From Hahellaceae bacterium (GTDB taxonomy: Bacteria > Pseudomonadota > Gammaproteobacteria > Pseudomonadales > Oleiphilaceae): a stretch of 64,000 nt of DNA. Shown piece by piece: positions 17,501-25,054 of the stretch. A model generated the notes under the pieces. The model did not search any database, had not been told where the DNA came from, and saw only the letters and a program-made list of their open reading frames with translations. The position numbers and the translations under genes are program-made. Every line of letters begins with the position of its first letter. The first letter of the stretch is position 1. The stretch lies in the NCBI GenBank assembly GCA_016716085.1, contig JADJWY010000001.1, positions 62,001-126,000 on the forward strand, given 5' to 3'.

Positions 17501-18021
17501 TGATAACCGCTCCCGGTGTTGATCACCGATGCGACGGCGGACAGATTCGTTTCGCTATTAATTTTGTCCGCAATGCCCTGTAAGGTGTTGTTGGTTGAGT
17601 CAATCGCCAGGTTTCGCGTCACGCCGCCCACCGTCAATCGCAGGGTGCCGGTGCCTAAAGGAGTGGAACCAAGGTCTGTGAACACGCCAGAGGCCAGTGA
17701 GTGCGCCTGCGCAAGATTGGTCACATTGATACTGTATTGCCCGACTGCAGCTTTTTCAGTCGCCGTGCCAGAGACCGTAGAGTTAGACGACGAAATCAGA
17801 TTGGATTTTATGGCGTCCGGATTGCTCAATAGCCGCGACGTTAGACGCAGGTCGCTCAGCGAGCTTTTGAGTCGTCCGACTTCGGAAAGCTGAGCATTGA
17901 CATCTTCGCGCTTGGCATCGAGACGCTTCTCAGTCGGTTCACGCTCTGCATTGGCCAGCTTGTCGATCAAATCAGAGGTGAGTACACCGGATCCGATACC
18001 CACCGAGGAAATAGACGCCAT
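14521..18021 (-). CDS. fliD: Flagellar filament cap protein FliD, very long, with five internal repeats
   Basis: FliD (HAP2) caps the growing flagellum and helps flagellin subunits fold at the tip. The N-terminus (MASISSVGIGSGVLTSDLIDKLANAE) and C-terminus (GIADEMVDTVTSFIKFEGTLSSY, then RISNLTERLAKQFTAADILVSQFN) are typical, as are an IN-type module near 115-190 and the central VQDLVDKYNALKTIISETTKYD. At 1166 residues it is about twice the usual 450-700. The excess is an insert at about residues 405-1032: a Gly/Ala/Ser/Thr-rich stretch (about 405-495) and five 108-residue repeats (about 498-1032). The insert should project outward from the cap. No other flagellar genes are in the window apart from the facing FliT-like gene. 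Confidence 0.93.
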   Translation of the reverse strand: MASISSVGIGSGVLTSDLIDKLANAEREPTEKRLDAKREDVNAQLSEVGRLKSSLSDLRLTSRLLSNPDAIKSNLISSSNSTVSGTATEKAAVGQYSINVTNLAQAHSLASGVFTDLGSTPLGTGTLRLTVGGVTRNLAIDSTNNTLQGIADKINSETNLSAVASVINTGSGYQLVLSSTKEGTAHAISLSVTDNDGNLTDSSGLSQLTSGAKAITQVVAAEDLTFTINGLQVTRSSNTVDDLLKGVTLQFNEESSGAPALLKIERDTVKVTERVQDLVDKYNALKTIISETTKYDPANGEVGVLLGEAAVRTISQQTRATLYGLVKGLESANVRSLADLGIKTDKETGLLSFDSARFKNRLQAYPDDVAAVFAEQGRTSDAQVQFQTANINTVAGTYDIVVTVAAAQGQFVGAGPIVGASVAASPGKFVAGPVATGVVTATSGVFTGSGAMTTSGAVPASSGEFTAASAISTSSTPATSGVFTATGAMIAAASTGLITISASNDNLVIEVDGVTSGTITLDSADYTSNDLVSEIQNKIDADGALSGAGKSVTVSVDGGGKLVFTSTSTGSSSSVNVISADADTFATLGFDAGSGVDGTDISPQQVTVNSDNDELVIEVDGISSGTLTLGSGTYTPAELVTELQNKIDADSALSTAGKSVVVSLDGGGKLVITSASTGTSSSVNVISVDNDTLTTLGFAAGSGVDGLDASAGTVTIDADNNELVIEVDGVSSGTLTITSGSYSQSQLVDELQSQIDADSALSVAGKSVIVSVDGSGKLVITSTSTGGSSSVNVVSVDTDTLSTLGFDAGSGVDGIDGSAGNATIDSSNDAFVIEVDGVTSGTITLDSGDYTQAEIVAELQSKIDADTALSAAGKSITVSINGSGDVVLTSGSVGASSSVKMISTDTGTLATLGFAPGNGTPGSDGSTGGPTTINASNDNFKIAVDGVNSGTLTLSSGTYTTTELVAEVQRVIDADSTLMAAGKSAVVSVLDSGELVITSKKFGSTSSVSVVSTDSSTLATLGFAAGSGTAGVDVRGTINGATATGKGKLLTASASDDSKGIAVEVSGTAIGSRGKVTYIRGIADEMVDTVTSFIKFEGTLSSYETRLNKQLTKIADERKLMEKRISNLTERLAKQFTAADILVSQFNKVGEFLTSQLAALNPGGNK
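14908..16530 (-). repeat. Five tandem ~324-bp repeats inside fliD
   Basis: Unit starts on the minus strand are 16530, 16206, 15882, 15558 and 15231, so the period is 324 bp (one unit 327 bp), always in frame. Each unit of ~108 residues runs from a strand such as VIEVDGVTSGT, through a helix (LVAELQSKIDADSAL), a strand pair (GKSVTVSVDGGGKLV, TSTSTGSSSSVNVIS) and LGFDAGSGVDG. The first four are very alike and the last most diverged. The layout resembles flagellin hook IN-type modules. Confidence 0.9.
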
Positions 18022-18150
18022 GTGATGCCCTTGCTGTTTTTTGTAGTGTTTCGCGCTCAGTCACGGCAAACATGGGCAAACACGTGCCGCATGATGACAG
18101 CCTTTTAACCGTTCCTGTCGGCCCCTTCGCCTGTTGACCACCACACTGGC

Positions 18151-19461
18151 GTGTTGACGTCAAAAAAGCGTAATTCCTCCCTTAGCAGCAATTTCTGCGC
18201 CAGCTTGGTTGTAAGGTTTCCAGGCAGGTGGGTGAAGCAAAAAGCCAGCAAGGGCGACGTCGACACGCGGTGGAATATGCTACCTTTTTGGGTATTGGCA
18301 GCGGAGATGTACAACGATGAAGAGGCACGCAAAGGCTTGGAATGTCTGATCTCGACCGTAGATAGTGCCGATAGAGGCAAAACGAATGCCCGCTATGCGC
18401 CTATCACGGTCATTGCAACGGTTGGCTATCTGGAATGGGAAGCGGCCTGCGGCAAGGCGCTGGATCTTCAGGAAGGCACAGAAGACGAACCAGCCACCCC
18501 CGAGCAAGCCACGGCTGCCGGGGAGTGGCTGGAAACGCTGGAGTGTAATGGACATGGCCTTCGCGGTGGCAATAATCGCCGGGAGTTGTACCAGCTATAT
18601 TCGCGTGCCTTCGCTGATAGCCTGAACCAAAAATTTGAAGAAGCACCCCCTGATTTTGACGGCGCGGATTACGAAATCACCCGCTACGGCCATGGCGCAC
18701 TGTTCCATATGATGCAAATTGCACAGGCTTTACTGAGCCAGCGGGCCGGTGGCCCTAACCTGAAAGCCATTGAGGGGGTTCGATGGGTGTGGTTGTATAA
18801 AAACCCTGCAGCATTAGGCGCTCAAAATCGGCTAACTGATAGATTGTCCTCTGATTTTAGATCCAACTTTCAGGAAGCCTATATGCGCCGTGTCGATATC
18901 ATTCTTGGTGATACCGATGAACCGGAACAATGGATCGAATTGAAATCTTACAAGGCTTTGTCCGAAACGGGACCGGGGCGCGAAAAGTTGGCTGTGCTGG
19001 GCGGTAAAACGATTGATGCTTGGGGGCTGGCCACCAATCGAAAAGGCGGCGAAAACCTTCACAAACAGTTCAGTCTTGATCGGGCAGCGGCCAAGGTGGG
19101 GCACGCCCGGCTCCCATTAATTCAGGGTCGCTACCCCATTACTCCTGTAGATCCAGGCTTTCAGTGGCGCTTCCAGAAATTCAAGAAAACACTCACTAAT
19201 AACATTGTTGAGACCCACCCAAAATTCGGAACCCCGAGCAACTTAGAGTCGATCTATGGTGGCCTGTCTCGGCCGCTTGATAAAGCGGATACAGCGACAG
19301 GGGCTAACCGTGAGCTCTATGCAACCAACATGGGCCTGCAAATCACTCCCGCCTCGCATATCAAATACGGCGATTTGCGCACTTTGTTGACCCAACTTGC
19401 AGCGAATGGATTTTCAGAGGCGGCGGAAGCATTGGCGGAAGAGGTATTCATTGATGACTGA
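18151..19461 (+). CDS. Unknown protein with PD-(D/E)XK nuclease-like motif
   Basis: A 436-residue protein I do not recognise. The C-terminal half has YMRRVDIILGD followed 10 residues later by WIELKSYKAL, which matches the D-x(n)-E-x-K core of PD-(D/E)XK nucleases; the N-terminal half is helical (YLEWEAACGKALDL, HMMQIAQALLSQ). There is no signal peptide or membrane segment. The annotated start is a GTG; ATGs at 18277 and 18307 give starts nearer to the well-structured part. The first 40 residues look unlike the rest, so the gene may have lost a 5' part. The C-terminus overlaps the next gene by 8 bp. A toxin, or the nuclease of a defence cassette, is possible. Confidence 0.7.
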   Translation: MLTSKKRNSSLSSNFCASLVVRFPGRWVKQKASKGDVDTRWNMLPFWVLAAEMYNDEEARKGLECLISTVDSADRGKTNARYAPITVIATVGYLEWEAACGKALDLQEGTEDEPATPEQATAAGEWLETLECNGHGLRGGNNRRELYQLYSRAFADSLNQKFEEAPPDFDGADYEITRYGHGALFHMMQIAQALLSQRAGGPNLKAIEGVRWVWLYKNPAALGAQNRLTDRLSSDFRSNFQEAYMRRVDIILGDTDEPEQWIELKSYKALSETGPGREKLAVLGGKTIDAWGLATNRKGGENLHKQFSLDRAAAKVGHARLPLIQGRYPITPVDPGFQWRFQKFKKTLTNNIVETHPKFGTPSNLESIYGGLSRPLDKADTATGANRELYATNMGLQITPASHIKYGDLRTLLTQLAANGFSEAAEALAEEVFIDD

Positions 19462-20251
19462 CGAGAAAAATACCGTGATCGATCTGTCGTTTACCAAGGA
19501 TCCTCAATGGATCGCTGAGCGTGAGAAATTGTGGGGCCCACTTGAAGAGATTCTTAAACCAGAGATTAGGCGGAAGGAGCTAGAGGCAGTTCGTAAATAT
19601 TTTTTTACGGGTGAGCAGACTAAGGAGTATCCATTACGCGATGGTGAAAGAGTGGGCTATTTTCCATTGCAGACAGCAGAAGGTTGGGATTATGCCTACC
19701 GTGATCTGGTCAGCCTGCAAGATGTTTTCAGACAAGAGCTCGAAATGTGGATCTTTAATCAAAGCAGTACGCGAACCCCAGAGCAAGATCTGGCCTACTG
19801 GGACTATTTCTTCGGACCAACCTTCGAGCCGATAGTTAGATCACGGGTGCCGGTGGGCAGGGCGGGGAAGATTGTTGAAGTTAAGCTGAACTCTATGCGA
19901 GTACTGGGAGCGATATTGGCAGGTTTCGTTAACTGGGTGAACGGCAGCTACGGCAATCGTCCCAAATGGGTCGAGCGAAAAGATTATCTAAGCAGCTTGT
20001 TTCCGTATATCTCTAACGATTGCTTTACCGAAACAAATGTAAGCCGGGACGAATGGCGTGTAGGGATGCTAATGGACTCACTGATGAAATTAGCGACTTC
20101 ATTCAACCCTAAAACCCCTGTTACTGACCCCGAACAAAACCGCGAAAAGTTCCTGGAATGGTTTGCTGACAGCCTGAATAGGGGCGATGGTATTCCAGAT
20201 TGCGTGAAAGAACGCTGGCAGAAAATCAAAGCCGGTGAAGAGGTTGAATAG
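19454..20251 (+). CDS. Unknown protein, second gene of the nuclease-like cassette
   Basis: A 265-residue soluble protein of no family I know. It is rich in Trp, Tyr and charged residues (DPQWIAEREKLWGPLEEIL, LAYWDYFFGPTFEP, GFVNWVNGSYGNRPKWVERK). The ATG at 19454 lies inside the end of the upstream gene and follows GAGG, so translation is probably coupled. The downstream gene starts at its stop codon. An immunity-type or accessory role for the upstream protein is suggested only by this tight coupling. Confidence 0.75.
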   Translation: MTDEKNTVIDLSFTKDPQWIAEREKLWGPLEEILKPEIRRKELEAVRKYFFTGEQTKEYPLRDGERVGYFPLQTAEGWDYAYRDLVSLQDVFRQELEMWIFNQSSTRTPEQDLAYWDYFFGPTFEPIVRSRVPVGRAGKIVEVKLNSMRVLGAILAGFVNWVNGSYGNRPKWVERKDYLSSLFPYISNDCFTETNVSRDEWRVGMLMDSLMKLATSFNPKTPVTDPEQNREKFLEWFADSLNRGDGIPDCVKERWQKIKAGEEVE

Positions 20252-20592
20252 TGGAAATCCGAGCCGATATCGAATTTGACGTAGACGAACAGACCGTTCC
20301 AATCTGGCAGGACATCATCACCGGTCTGAATGCGGACAAACAAGGTGCCTGGCTGGAAGAACAAGTTGAGCGCCTCGGCGAAGCAGCTGGTTCGGCGCTG
20401 GAATCCTTGCTGGATGTCTGTGAGCGTTCTCACCAAGAGGTGCATTTTGAAGCGGCAACGATTAAGGAGAGTCATTGCTCAGTCAGCTTGATGGGGGGTT
20501 ACGGGCTACCCGAAAGTCTCACCAGAATCCGGTTATTTCTGGAGGTTTGCGGTGTCCAGAACATTGCAATGTCACATGAGGGCGATGAGTAG
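20251..20592 (+). CDS. Unknown small protein, third gene of the cassette
   Basis: A 113-residue acidic protein beginning MEIRADIEFDVDEQTVPIW and ending in a likely alpha/beta region (TRIRLFLEVCGVQNIAMSHEGDE). The GTG start overlaps the upstream TAG (TAGTG), the strongest sign of coupling in this trio. It is not recognised. Small acidic proteins in this position are often immunity factors or specificity subunits, but nothing in the sequence decides this. Confidence 0.7.
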   Translation: MEIRADIEFDVDEQTVPIWQDIITGLNADKQGAWLEEQVERLGEAAGSALESLLDVCERSHQEVHFEAATIKESHCSVSLMGGYGLPESLTRIRLFLEVCGVQNIAMSHEGDE

Positions 20593-20685
20593 TACGACGA
20601 ATGTCTGTTTTACAACCTTAGCGGTCGATTTGATGGAAAAAAAGGGTTACACTAAACCCATGTATAAATAACCAGGCATGGATGC

Positions 20686-21645
20686 ATGGCCATACACGAT
20701 CACAGCTACAAACAGTTCTTCAGCCATCCCGAGATGGTTAGAGATCTGCTCAGGGATTTCGTGCCCTTTGACTGGGTAAAAGACCTGGATTTTTCAACCC
20801 TGGAAAAGATCAACCACAGCTATATCACGGATGATCTGCGCGAGCGGGCGGATGATGTGGTGTGGCGGGTACGCTTCAACGATCAGTGGTTGTATGTCTA
20901 CCTGCTCATCGAGTTTCAGTCGACTGTTGACCGGTTTATGGCAGTGCGCTTGCTGACCTATGTTGGCCTGCTGTATCAGGATCTGATCAAGTCAAAGCAA
21001 CTGCCCCGCGGTAAAAAACTCCCTCCGGTGCTGCCCATCGTGCTGTATAATGGCAAAAAGCCCTGGAAGGCGGCCATGCAGCTGAATGAGCTGTTGCCAC
21101 CCTTACCCGAGCAGTTACAGGATTTTCAGCCCACACTGAAATATGTACTGATTGATGAGCAGAGCTACACCACGGGCGAACTGGAACGACTGGAGAACCT
21201 GACCGCCGCACTGATACGCGCGGAACTGGCGGAAAGCGTTGAAGATCTGCTCAAGATCGTCGCCAACCTGCTAGTGTGGCTCGATAGCGATAAACAGTCC
21301 GGACTCAGGCGGGCCTTTAAAGAGTTTTTCGGGCGTTTACTGAGTGAAACCGCCCACATCGAGATAGATATTACGGCAGTTCAGGATTTAACGGAGATGC
21401 ATCGTATGTTGAATGAACGCATCCGGGAATGGGGCAGGCCCTATCGGGAAGAGGGGTTGAAGGAAGGTATTGAGCAAGGAATCGAGCTTGGCGAAGCCAG
21501 GCTTCTGAAACGTCTACTCACCAAACGCTTTGGCCCGATGCCCGATTGGGTTGTGGCCAAAATTGATGAAGCGACGACCGATCAGCTGGAAATATGGTCT
21601 GAGCAAATTCTGGATGCCGAGTCAGTCGAGGCAGTGTTTGCCTGA
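20686..21645 (+). CDS. Rpn family recombination-promoting nuclease/putative transposase
   Basis: A 319-residue protein of the Rpn (PD-(D/E)XK, Transposase_31-like) family; E. coli RpnA-E are DNA endonucleases that raise RecA-independent recombination. The N-terminal segment HDHSYKQFFSHPEMVRDLLRDFVP is the family signature. ERADDVVWRVRF then YVYLLIEFQSTVDRFMAVRLLTY holds the D ... E-x-Q active-site residues. The C-terminus (about 260-319) is a charged helical tail (GLKEGIEQGIELGEARLLKRLLTKRFG) of the kind that varies in this family. It stands just after the nuclease-like cassette, in an accessory region. Confidence 0.92.
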   Translation: MAIHDHSYKQFFSHPEMVRDLLRDFVPFDWVKDLDFSTLEKINHSYITDDLRERADDVVWRVRFNDQWLYVYLLIEFQSTVDRFMAVRLLTYVGLLYQDLIKSKQLPRGKKLPPVLPIVLYNGKKPWKAAMQLNELLPPLPEQLQDFQPTLKYVLIDEQSYTTGELERLENLTAALIRAELAESVEDLLKIVANLLVWLDSDKQSGLRRAFKEFFGRLLSETAHIEIDITAVQDLTEMHRMLNERIREWGRPYREEGLKEGIEQGIELGEARLLKRLLTKRFGPMPDWVVAKIDEATTDQLEIWSEQILDAESVEAVFA

Positions 21646-21687
21646 GTTTGCCATTGGGCGCACTCGCGCGTGTCAGGCGATTGGCCC

Positions 21688-22461
21688 CTACTGAATCAGC
21701 AATCGATACCCCACCCGCATCAGCCAGAGAAACAACAGCGGCAGAAACAAGGTTTGGGCGAGAAATACCACAGACAGCGATATCAGGTGGCGAGTGAGCT
21801 GGTCGGTGGTCTGTTTGAGTTTTTCGATTCGCTCACCAATATCCGTACTCTGCTCCCACCAGCGCCGTAGTTTATCCACCAGGCGTTCGTTCGTAGGGGC
21901 GGTAACCGTGGGGGGCGCGGATACAGAGATTTCGGCCTGAGACTGGCGATAGTCCTGTGCAAGTGACAGGTCATAGACCCATTCACTACCGAGCGCCATG
22001 ATCGGGATCGCCAGGCGAAAGAATAGCCCGGCAAGGGTCAGGCGCTGTAGCAACAGCGGAACCGTCTGGTTACGCCAGAGAAAATAGATCCAGCCCGCAA
22101 AGCCTGCTGTCACCGCGCCCGACAGCCAAACGCCACTCAATAGCGTTAGCAGCCATTTCTGCAGCCCAAAGGATAGAGTCGCAACCAGCATCAGACTGGA
22201 AAACTGCTCAACCAGATCATCGAGCGGATCCAGCACTGCGCCCGGCTGGATCGTTGCACCCACGCCAAATTCGACGTTAAACGCTGTGCCTTGCAACAGG
22301 CTGATCAGTGCATTGAGTCCACGTGCCGCGGCGAAGGTGGATAACGCACGCTGCAATCCTTCCTCCGCATATTGGTCGGCGATGTGGTCGAGTGCTCGCA
22401 CCCAGACCAGCCCCGCCAGCAGGACACACACGATGATCTGCAGATTGCGTTTGTTTGCCAC
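21688..22461 (-). CDS. Unknown inner-membrane protein
   Basis: A 257-residue protein with an N-terminal hydrophobic segment (LQIIVCVLLAGLVWV), two central membrane helices (about 85-130), one near 145-165 and one near the C-terminus (LISLSVVFLAQTLFLPLLFLWLM). A periplasmic or cytoplasmic helical part (ERLVDKLRRWWEQSTDIGERIEKLKQTTDQL) precedes the last. No family assigned. It lies downstream of the hydrolase gene with a 33-bp gap, so it may be the last gene of that operon. Confidence 0.75.
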   Translation of the reverse strand: MANKRNLQIIVCVLLAGLVWVRALDHIADQYAEEGLQRALSTFAAARGLNALISLLQGTAFNVEFGVGATIQPGAVLDPLDDLVEQFSSLMLVATLSFGLQKWLLTLLSGVWLSGAVTAGFAGWIYFLWRNQTVPLLLQRLTLAGLFFRLAIPIMALGSEWVYDLSLAQDYRQSQAEISVSAPPTVTAPTNERLVDKLRRWWEQSTDIGERIEKLKQTTDQLTRHLISLSVVFLAQTLFLPLLFLWLMRVGYRLLIQ

Positions 22462-22494
22462 CCCGAACTCCCCACTGAAGGATTTCGGACAAAC

Positions 22495-23418
22495 TTAGCA
22501 GGTCTCGCTACGTCTTGCATGCCCCGAAAACAAATCAAGCAGGTGCGGGATCATGCCATCAGCCAGGTAGTGCCCCATGCCATTGATCGTGACCAGTCTG
22601 GCACCGGGAATGGCTTTGGCAGTTGCGCGTCCGCCGCTGGGGGCTACGAGAGGGTCTTTATCACCGTGAATCACCAGCGTTGGTGCATGAATCCGGGCCA
22701 GTGCCAGTGTGCGATTGCCCGATTTGATGATGGCCCCCATCTGCCGAGAGACGCCTTCATGGGTTTTCTCGGCCGCGCCCCGCAACCAGGCATCGGCGAT
22801 GTAATCCCGTTCGACATGCTCATCCATCGTGTAAGCAGAAGGGCCAATGTGACGCATCAATTCCAAGTGATGCGTTACCGCATCTTCCCTCGTCTGTGCC
22901 GGTTTGCGCGCCAGCTTGAGCATGGTGGACATCGCGGGTTGACCTGCCCTTCGGGCTCCCGTCGAGGAAAAGATACTGGTCAGCGAACGCACCCGCGTGG
23001 GATGACGGGCGGCAAGCGTCTGTGCGATCATTCCACCCATCGACATCCCGAGCACATGGCAACTACCAATTTCAAGGTGATCGAGCAAGCCCCGCGCATC
23101 ATCAGCCATATCATTCAGATCATACGCCGCAGGATCTGCGCGACGCAGCAGTTTATCCAGGCGTCCGGGGGGCCGTGTCACGCCCACGCTGGATCGTCCC
23201 ACGTCGCGGTTGTCGAACACCACGACACGATAACCTTGCTCTATCAGGCCCTCAATCAATAACCGAGGCCAGAAGGTGAGTTGCAGCGCGAGTCCGGCCA
23301 CCAGCAACACCGTAGGTCTATCCACCTCACCATACTGGCGATAACACAGCTGAATACCGTTGGGGAGTAGACAAAACTGATCCTGAGCAGAAGAAAGAAC
23401 AGTGCTCCGTGCGTTCAT
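22495..23418 (-). CDS. Alpha/beta hydrolase
   Basis: A 307-residue cytosolic hydrolase, likely an esterase or lactonase. The catalytic triad is visible: nucleophile Ser in LGMSMGGMIAQ (about residue 120), Asp in HGDKDPLV (about 252) and His in GMGHYLADGM (about 284). The oxyanion segment PTVLLVAGLALQ precedes it. The start codon overlaps the stop of the monooxygenase gene (ATGA, 23415-23418). A Baeyer-Villiger-type monooxygenase would make esters or lactones, and this hydrolase could open them; that coupling is inference. Confidence 0.9.
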   Translation of the reverse strand: MNARSTVLSSAQDQFCLLPNGIQLCYRQYGEVDRPTVLLVAGLALQLTFWPRLLIEGLIEQGYRVVVFDNRDVGRSSVGVTRPPGRLDKLLRRADPAAYDLNDMADDARGLLDHLEIGSCHVLGMSMGGMIAQTLAARHPTRVRSLTSIFSSTGARRAGQPAMSTMLKLARKPAQTREDAVTHHLELMRHIGPSAYTMDEHVERDYIADAWLRGAAEKTHEGVSRQMGAIIKSGNRTLALARIHAPTLVIHGDKDPLVAPSGGRATAKAIPGARLVTINGMGHYLADGMIPHLLDLFSGHARRSETC

Positions 23419-24938
23419 TGGGCAACTCCTAGCGCGGGTGTCGTTGAAAACGGCGTTTGACTTGACGTATGTGTAGGTGAATAGAAATGCAGACAGTCGT
23501 CTGCGACCGGCCCCTTACGCAAGATGCGCAAGTCGTCATAATAGTTCATCGTCATGGTCCAGGGTGCCTGCAGGCCCTGTCTGGGCAACAGGGACATGGC
23601 ACGTTGAACATAACCGGCACCAAAATCCAAAATCGGACGGGTTTCCATCTCCGCAGAGGGAACAACGGGGTTACAGATGTGGGTCTGCGTCTGGTCCATA
23701 TGTGCCAGGATACGACAGAAATGTTCGCATACCAGCCCGACCTTCAGCGTCCAGGACGAGTTAGTGTAGCCAATGGCAAAGGCGAAATTCGGCAGATCGT
23801 TGAGCATCATCCCCTTGAAGGCGACGTGCTTCGAAAAGTCGATCGGGCGGCCATCGACCTGTAATTTAGCCCCACCGAAAAGCTGCAGGTTCAAACCGGT
23901 TGCGGTAACGATGATATCAGCTTCCAGCATCTTGCCGGAGGTCAGGGTGATCCCCCGTTCGGTAATTGTCTCTATACGGTCCGTTACGATGCTGGCCTTG
24001 CCCGCCGCGATGGCTTTAAACAAATCACCATCCGGCACAGCGCAGAGTCGCTGGTCCCAGGGGTTATAGGGCGGATTGAAGTGCTCATCGACTGGATAGC
24101 CTTCCGGCAGACTGCGACGATTGGCCCAACGAATAAAGCGGCGTGCCGCCAGGGGAAAACGCTGACAGAAGCGCCAGATTCCCCGCGCCAACGCAATGTT
24201 CTTGCGGCGCGTCAATGCATACGCCAGCGGTGCAGGCAGCAGCTTACGCAGTAGATTGGCTATCGGATCCTGTTCGGGCAGACTCATCACATAAGTGGGC
24301 GTTCGCTGCAGCTGCGTAACGTGGGCAGCCTTTTTCGCCAGGGCGGGTACTAGGGTCACTGCGGTGGCCCCGCTACCGATCACGACAATACGCTTGCCGT
24401 GCGTCTCCAGGTCTTCGGGCCAGTGCTGTGGATGGATGACCGTTCCCTTAAAGTGTTCCAGCCCTTCAAAATGGGGGGTATAACCTTCGTCATAACGGTA
24501 ATAACCTGCAGCGGAAAATAGCCAGTTGCAGGTCATTACCCTGCGCTCACCGCTGTCGCCCTGTGCTATTTCGACTGTCCAGCGGGCCTTTTCAGAGGAC
24601 CAGGATGCCGAGACGACGCGCTGATGGAAACGTATGTGTGGCGCTATCTCATTCTCAGCGACGGTTTCACGCATATAAGCCAGGATTTTGTCGGCACTGG
24701 CGATCGCCTGTTTGTCGACCCAGGGTTTGAATTCGTAGCCAAAGGTAAACAGGTCTGAATCGGAACGAATGCCGGGATAGCGAAATAAATCCCAGGTGCC
24801 TCCGATAGACTCACGGGCTTCAAGAATCACGAAGCGTTTATGAGGCTGCATTTTCTGCAGGTAGTGGGCCAGACCTATCCCGGATATGCCGGCTCCGACC
24901 ACCAGAATATCGGTATGTTCAGGGTTTGAGTGCGACAT
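23415..24938 (-). CDS. Flavin-dependent monooxygenase, Baeyer-Villiger type
   Basis: A 507-residue FAD- and NADPH-dependent monooxygenase. FAD motif: ILVVGAGISGIGLAHYL (about residue 10). The BVMO fingerprint FxGxxxHxxxW is read in HFKGTVIHPQHWPED (about 150-165), followed by the NADPH motif VVIGSGATAVTL. It should insert oxygen into ketones, or oxidise N or S centres. The ATG at 24938 has GGAG 8 bases upstream and begins MSHSNPEHTDIL; an ATG four codons earlier lacks a ribosome site. It heads a likely operon with the hydrolase and is divergent from a PucR-like regulator. Confidence 0.92.
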   Translation of the reverse strand: MSHSNPEHTDILVVGAGISGIGLAHYLQKMQPHKRFVILEARESIGGTWDLFRYPGIRSDSDLFTFGYEFKPWVDKQAIASADKILAYMRETVAENEIAPHIRFHQRVVSASWSSEKARWTVEIAQGDSGERRVMTCNWLFSAAGYYRYDEGYTPHFEGLEHFKGTVIHPQHWPEDLETHGKRIVVIGSGATAVTLVPALAKKAAHVTQLQRTPTYVMSLPEQDPIANLLRKLLPAPLAYALTRRKNIALARGIWRFCQRFPLAARRFIRWANRRSLPEGYPVDEHFNPPYNPWDQRLCAVPDGDLFKAIAAGKASIVTDRIETITERGITLTSGKMLEADIIVTATGLNLQLFGGAKLQVDGRPIDFSKHVAFKGMMLNDLPNFAFAIGYTNSSWTLKVGLVCEHFCRILAHMDQTQTHICNPVVPSAEMETRPILDFGAGYVQRAMSLLPRQGLQAPWTMTMNYYDDLRILRKGPVADDCLHFYSPTHTSSQTPFSTTPALGVAQ

Positions 24939-25015
24939 GGAACGCTCCATTTGTATTATTTTCGTCCAATTTTCAGGCGAATTATGTTGTCAAACCACCG
25001 TTCAGACAAGGTACA

Positions 25016-25054
25016 CTATGCACTTATTTACTTGCTTAAAGGTGCATATTGCAC
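25016..25054. promoter_or_regulatory. TGCAC/GTGCA half-sites in the regulator-monooxygenase gap
   Basis: TATGCAC (25016-25022) is the inverted match of GTGCATA (25042-25048), and GTGCA-TAT-TGCAC (25042-25054) is itself a small palindrome touching the regulator's start region. Three related half-sites in 39 bp suggest an autoregulatory operator. The sites are short and could arise by chance. Confidence 0.35.

Noticed and set aside
22372..23262. Plus-strand open frame of 296 codons
   Set aside because: Antisense to the alpha/beta hydrolase, which has its full catalytic triad.
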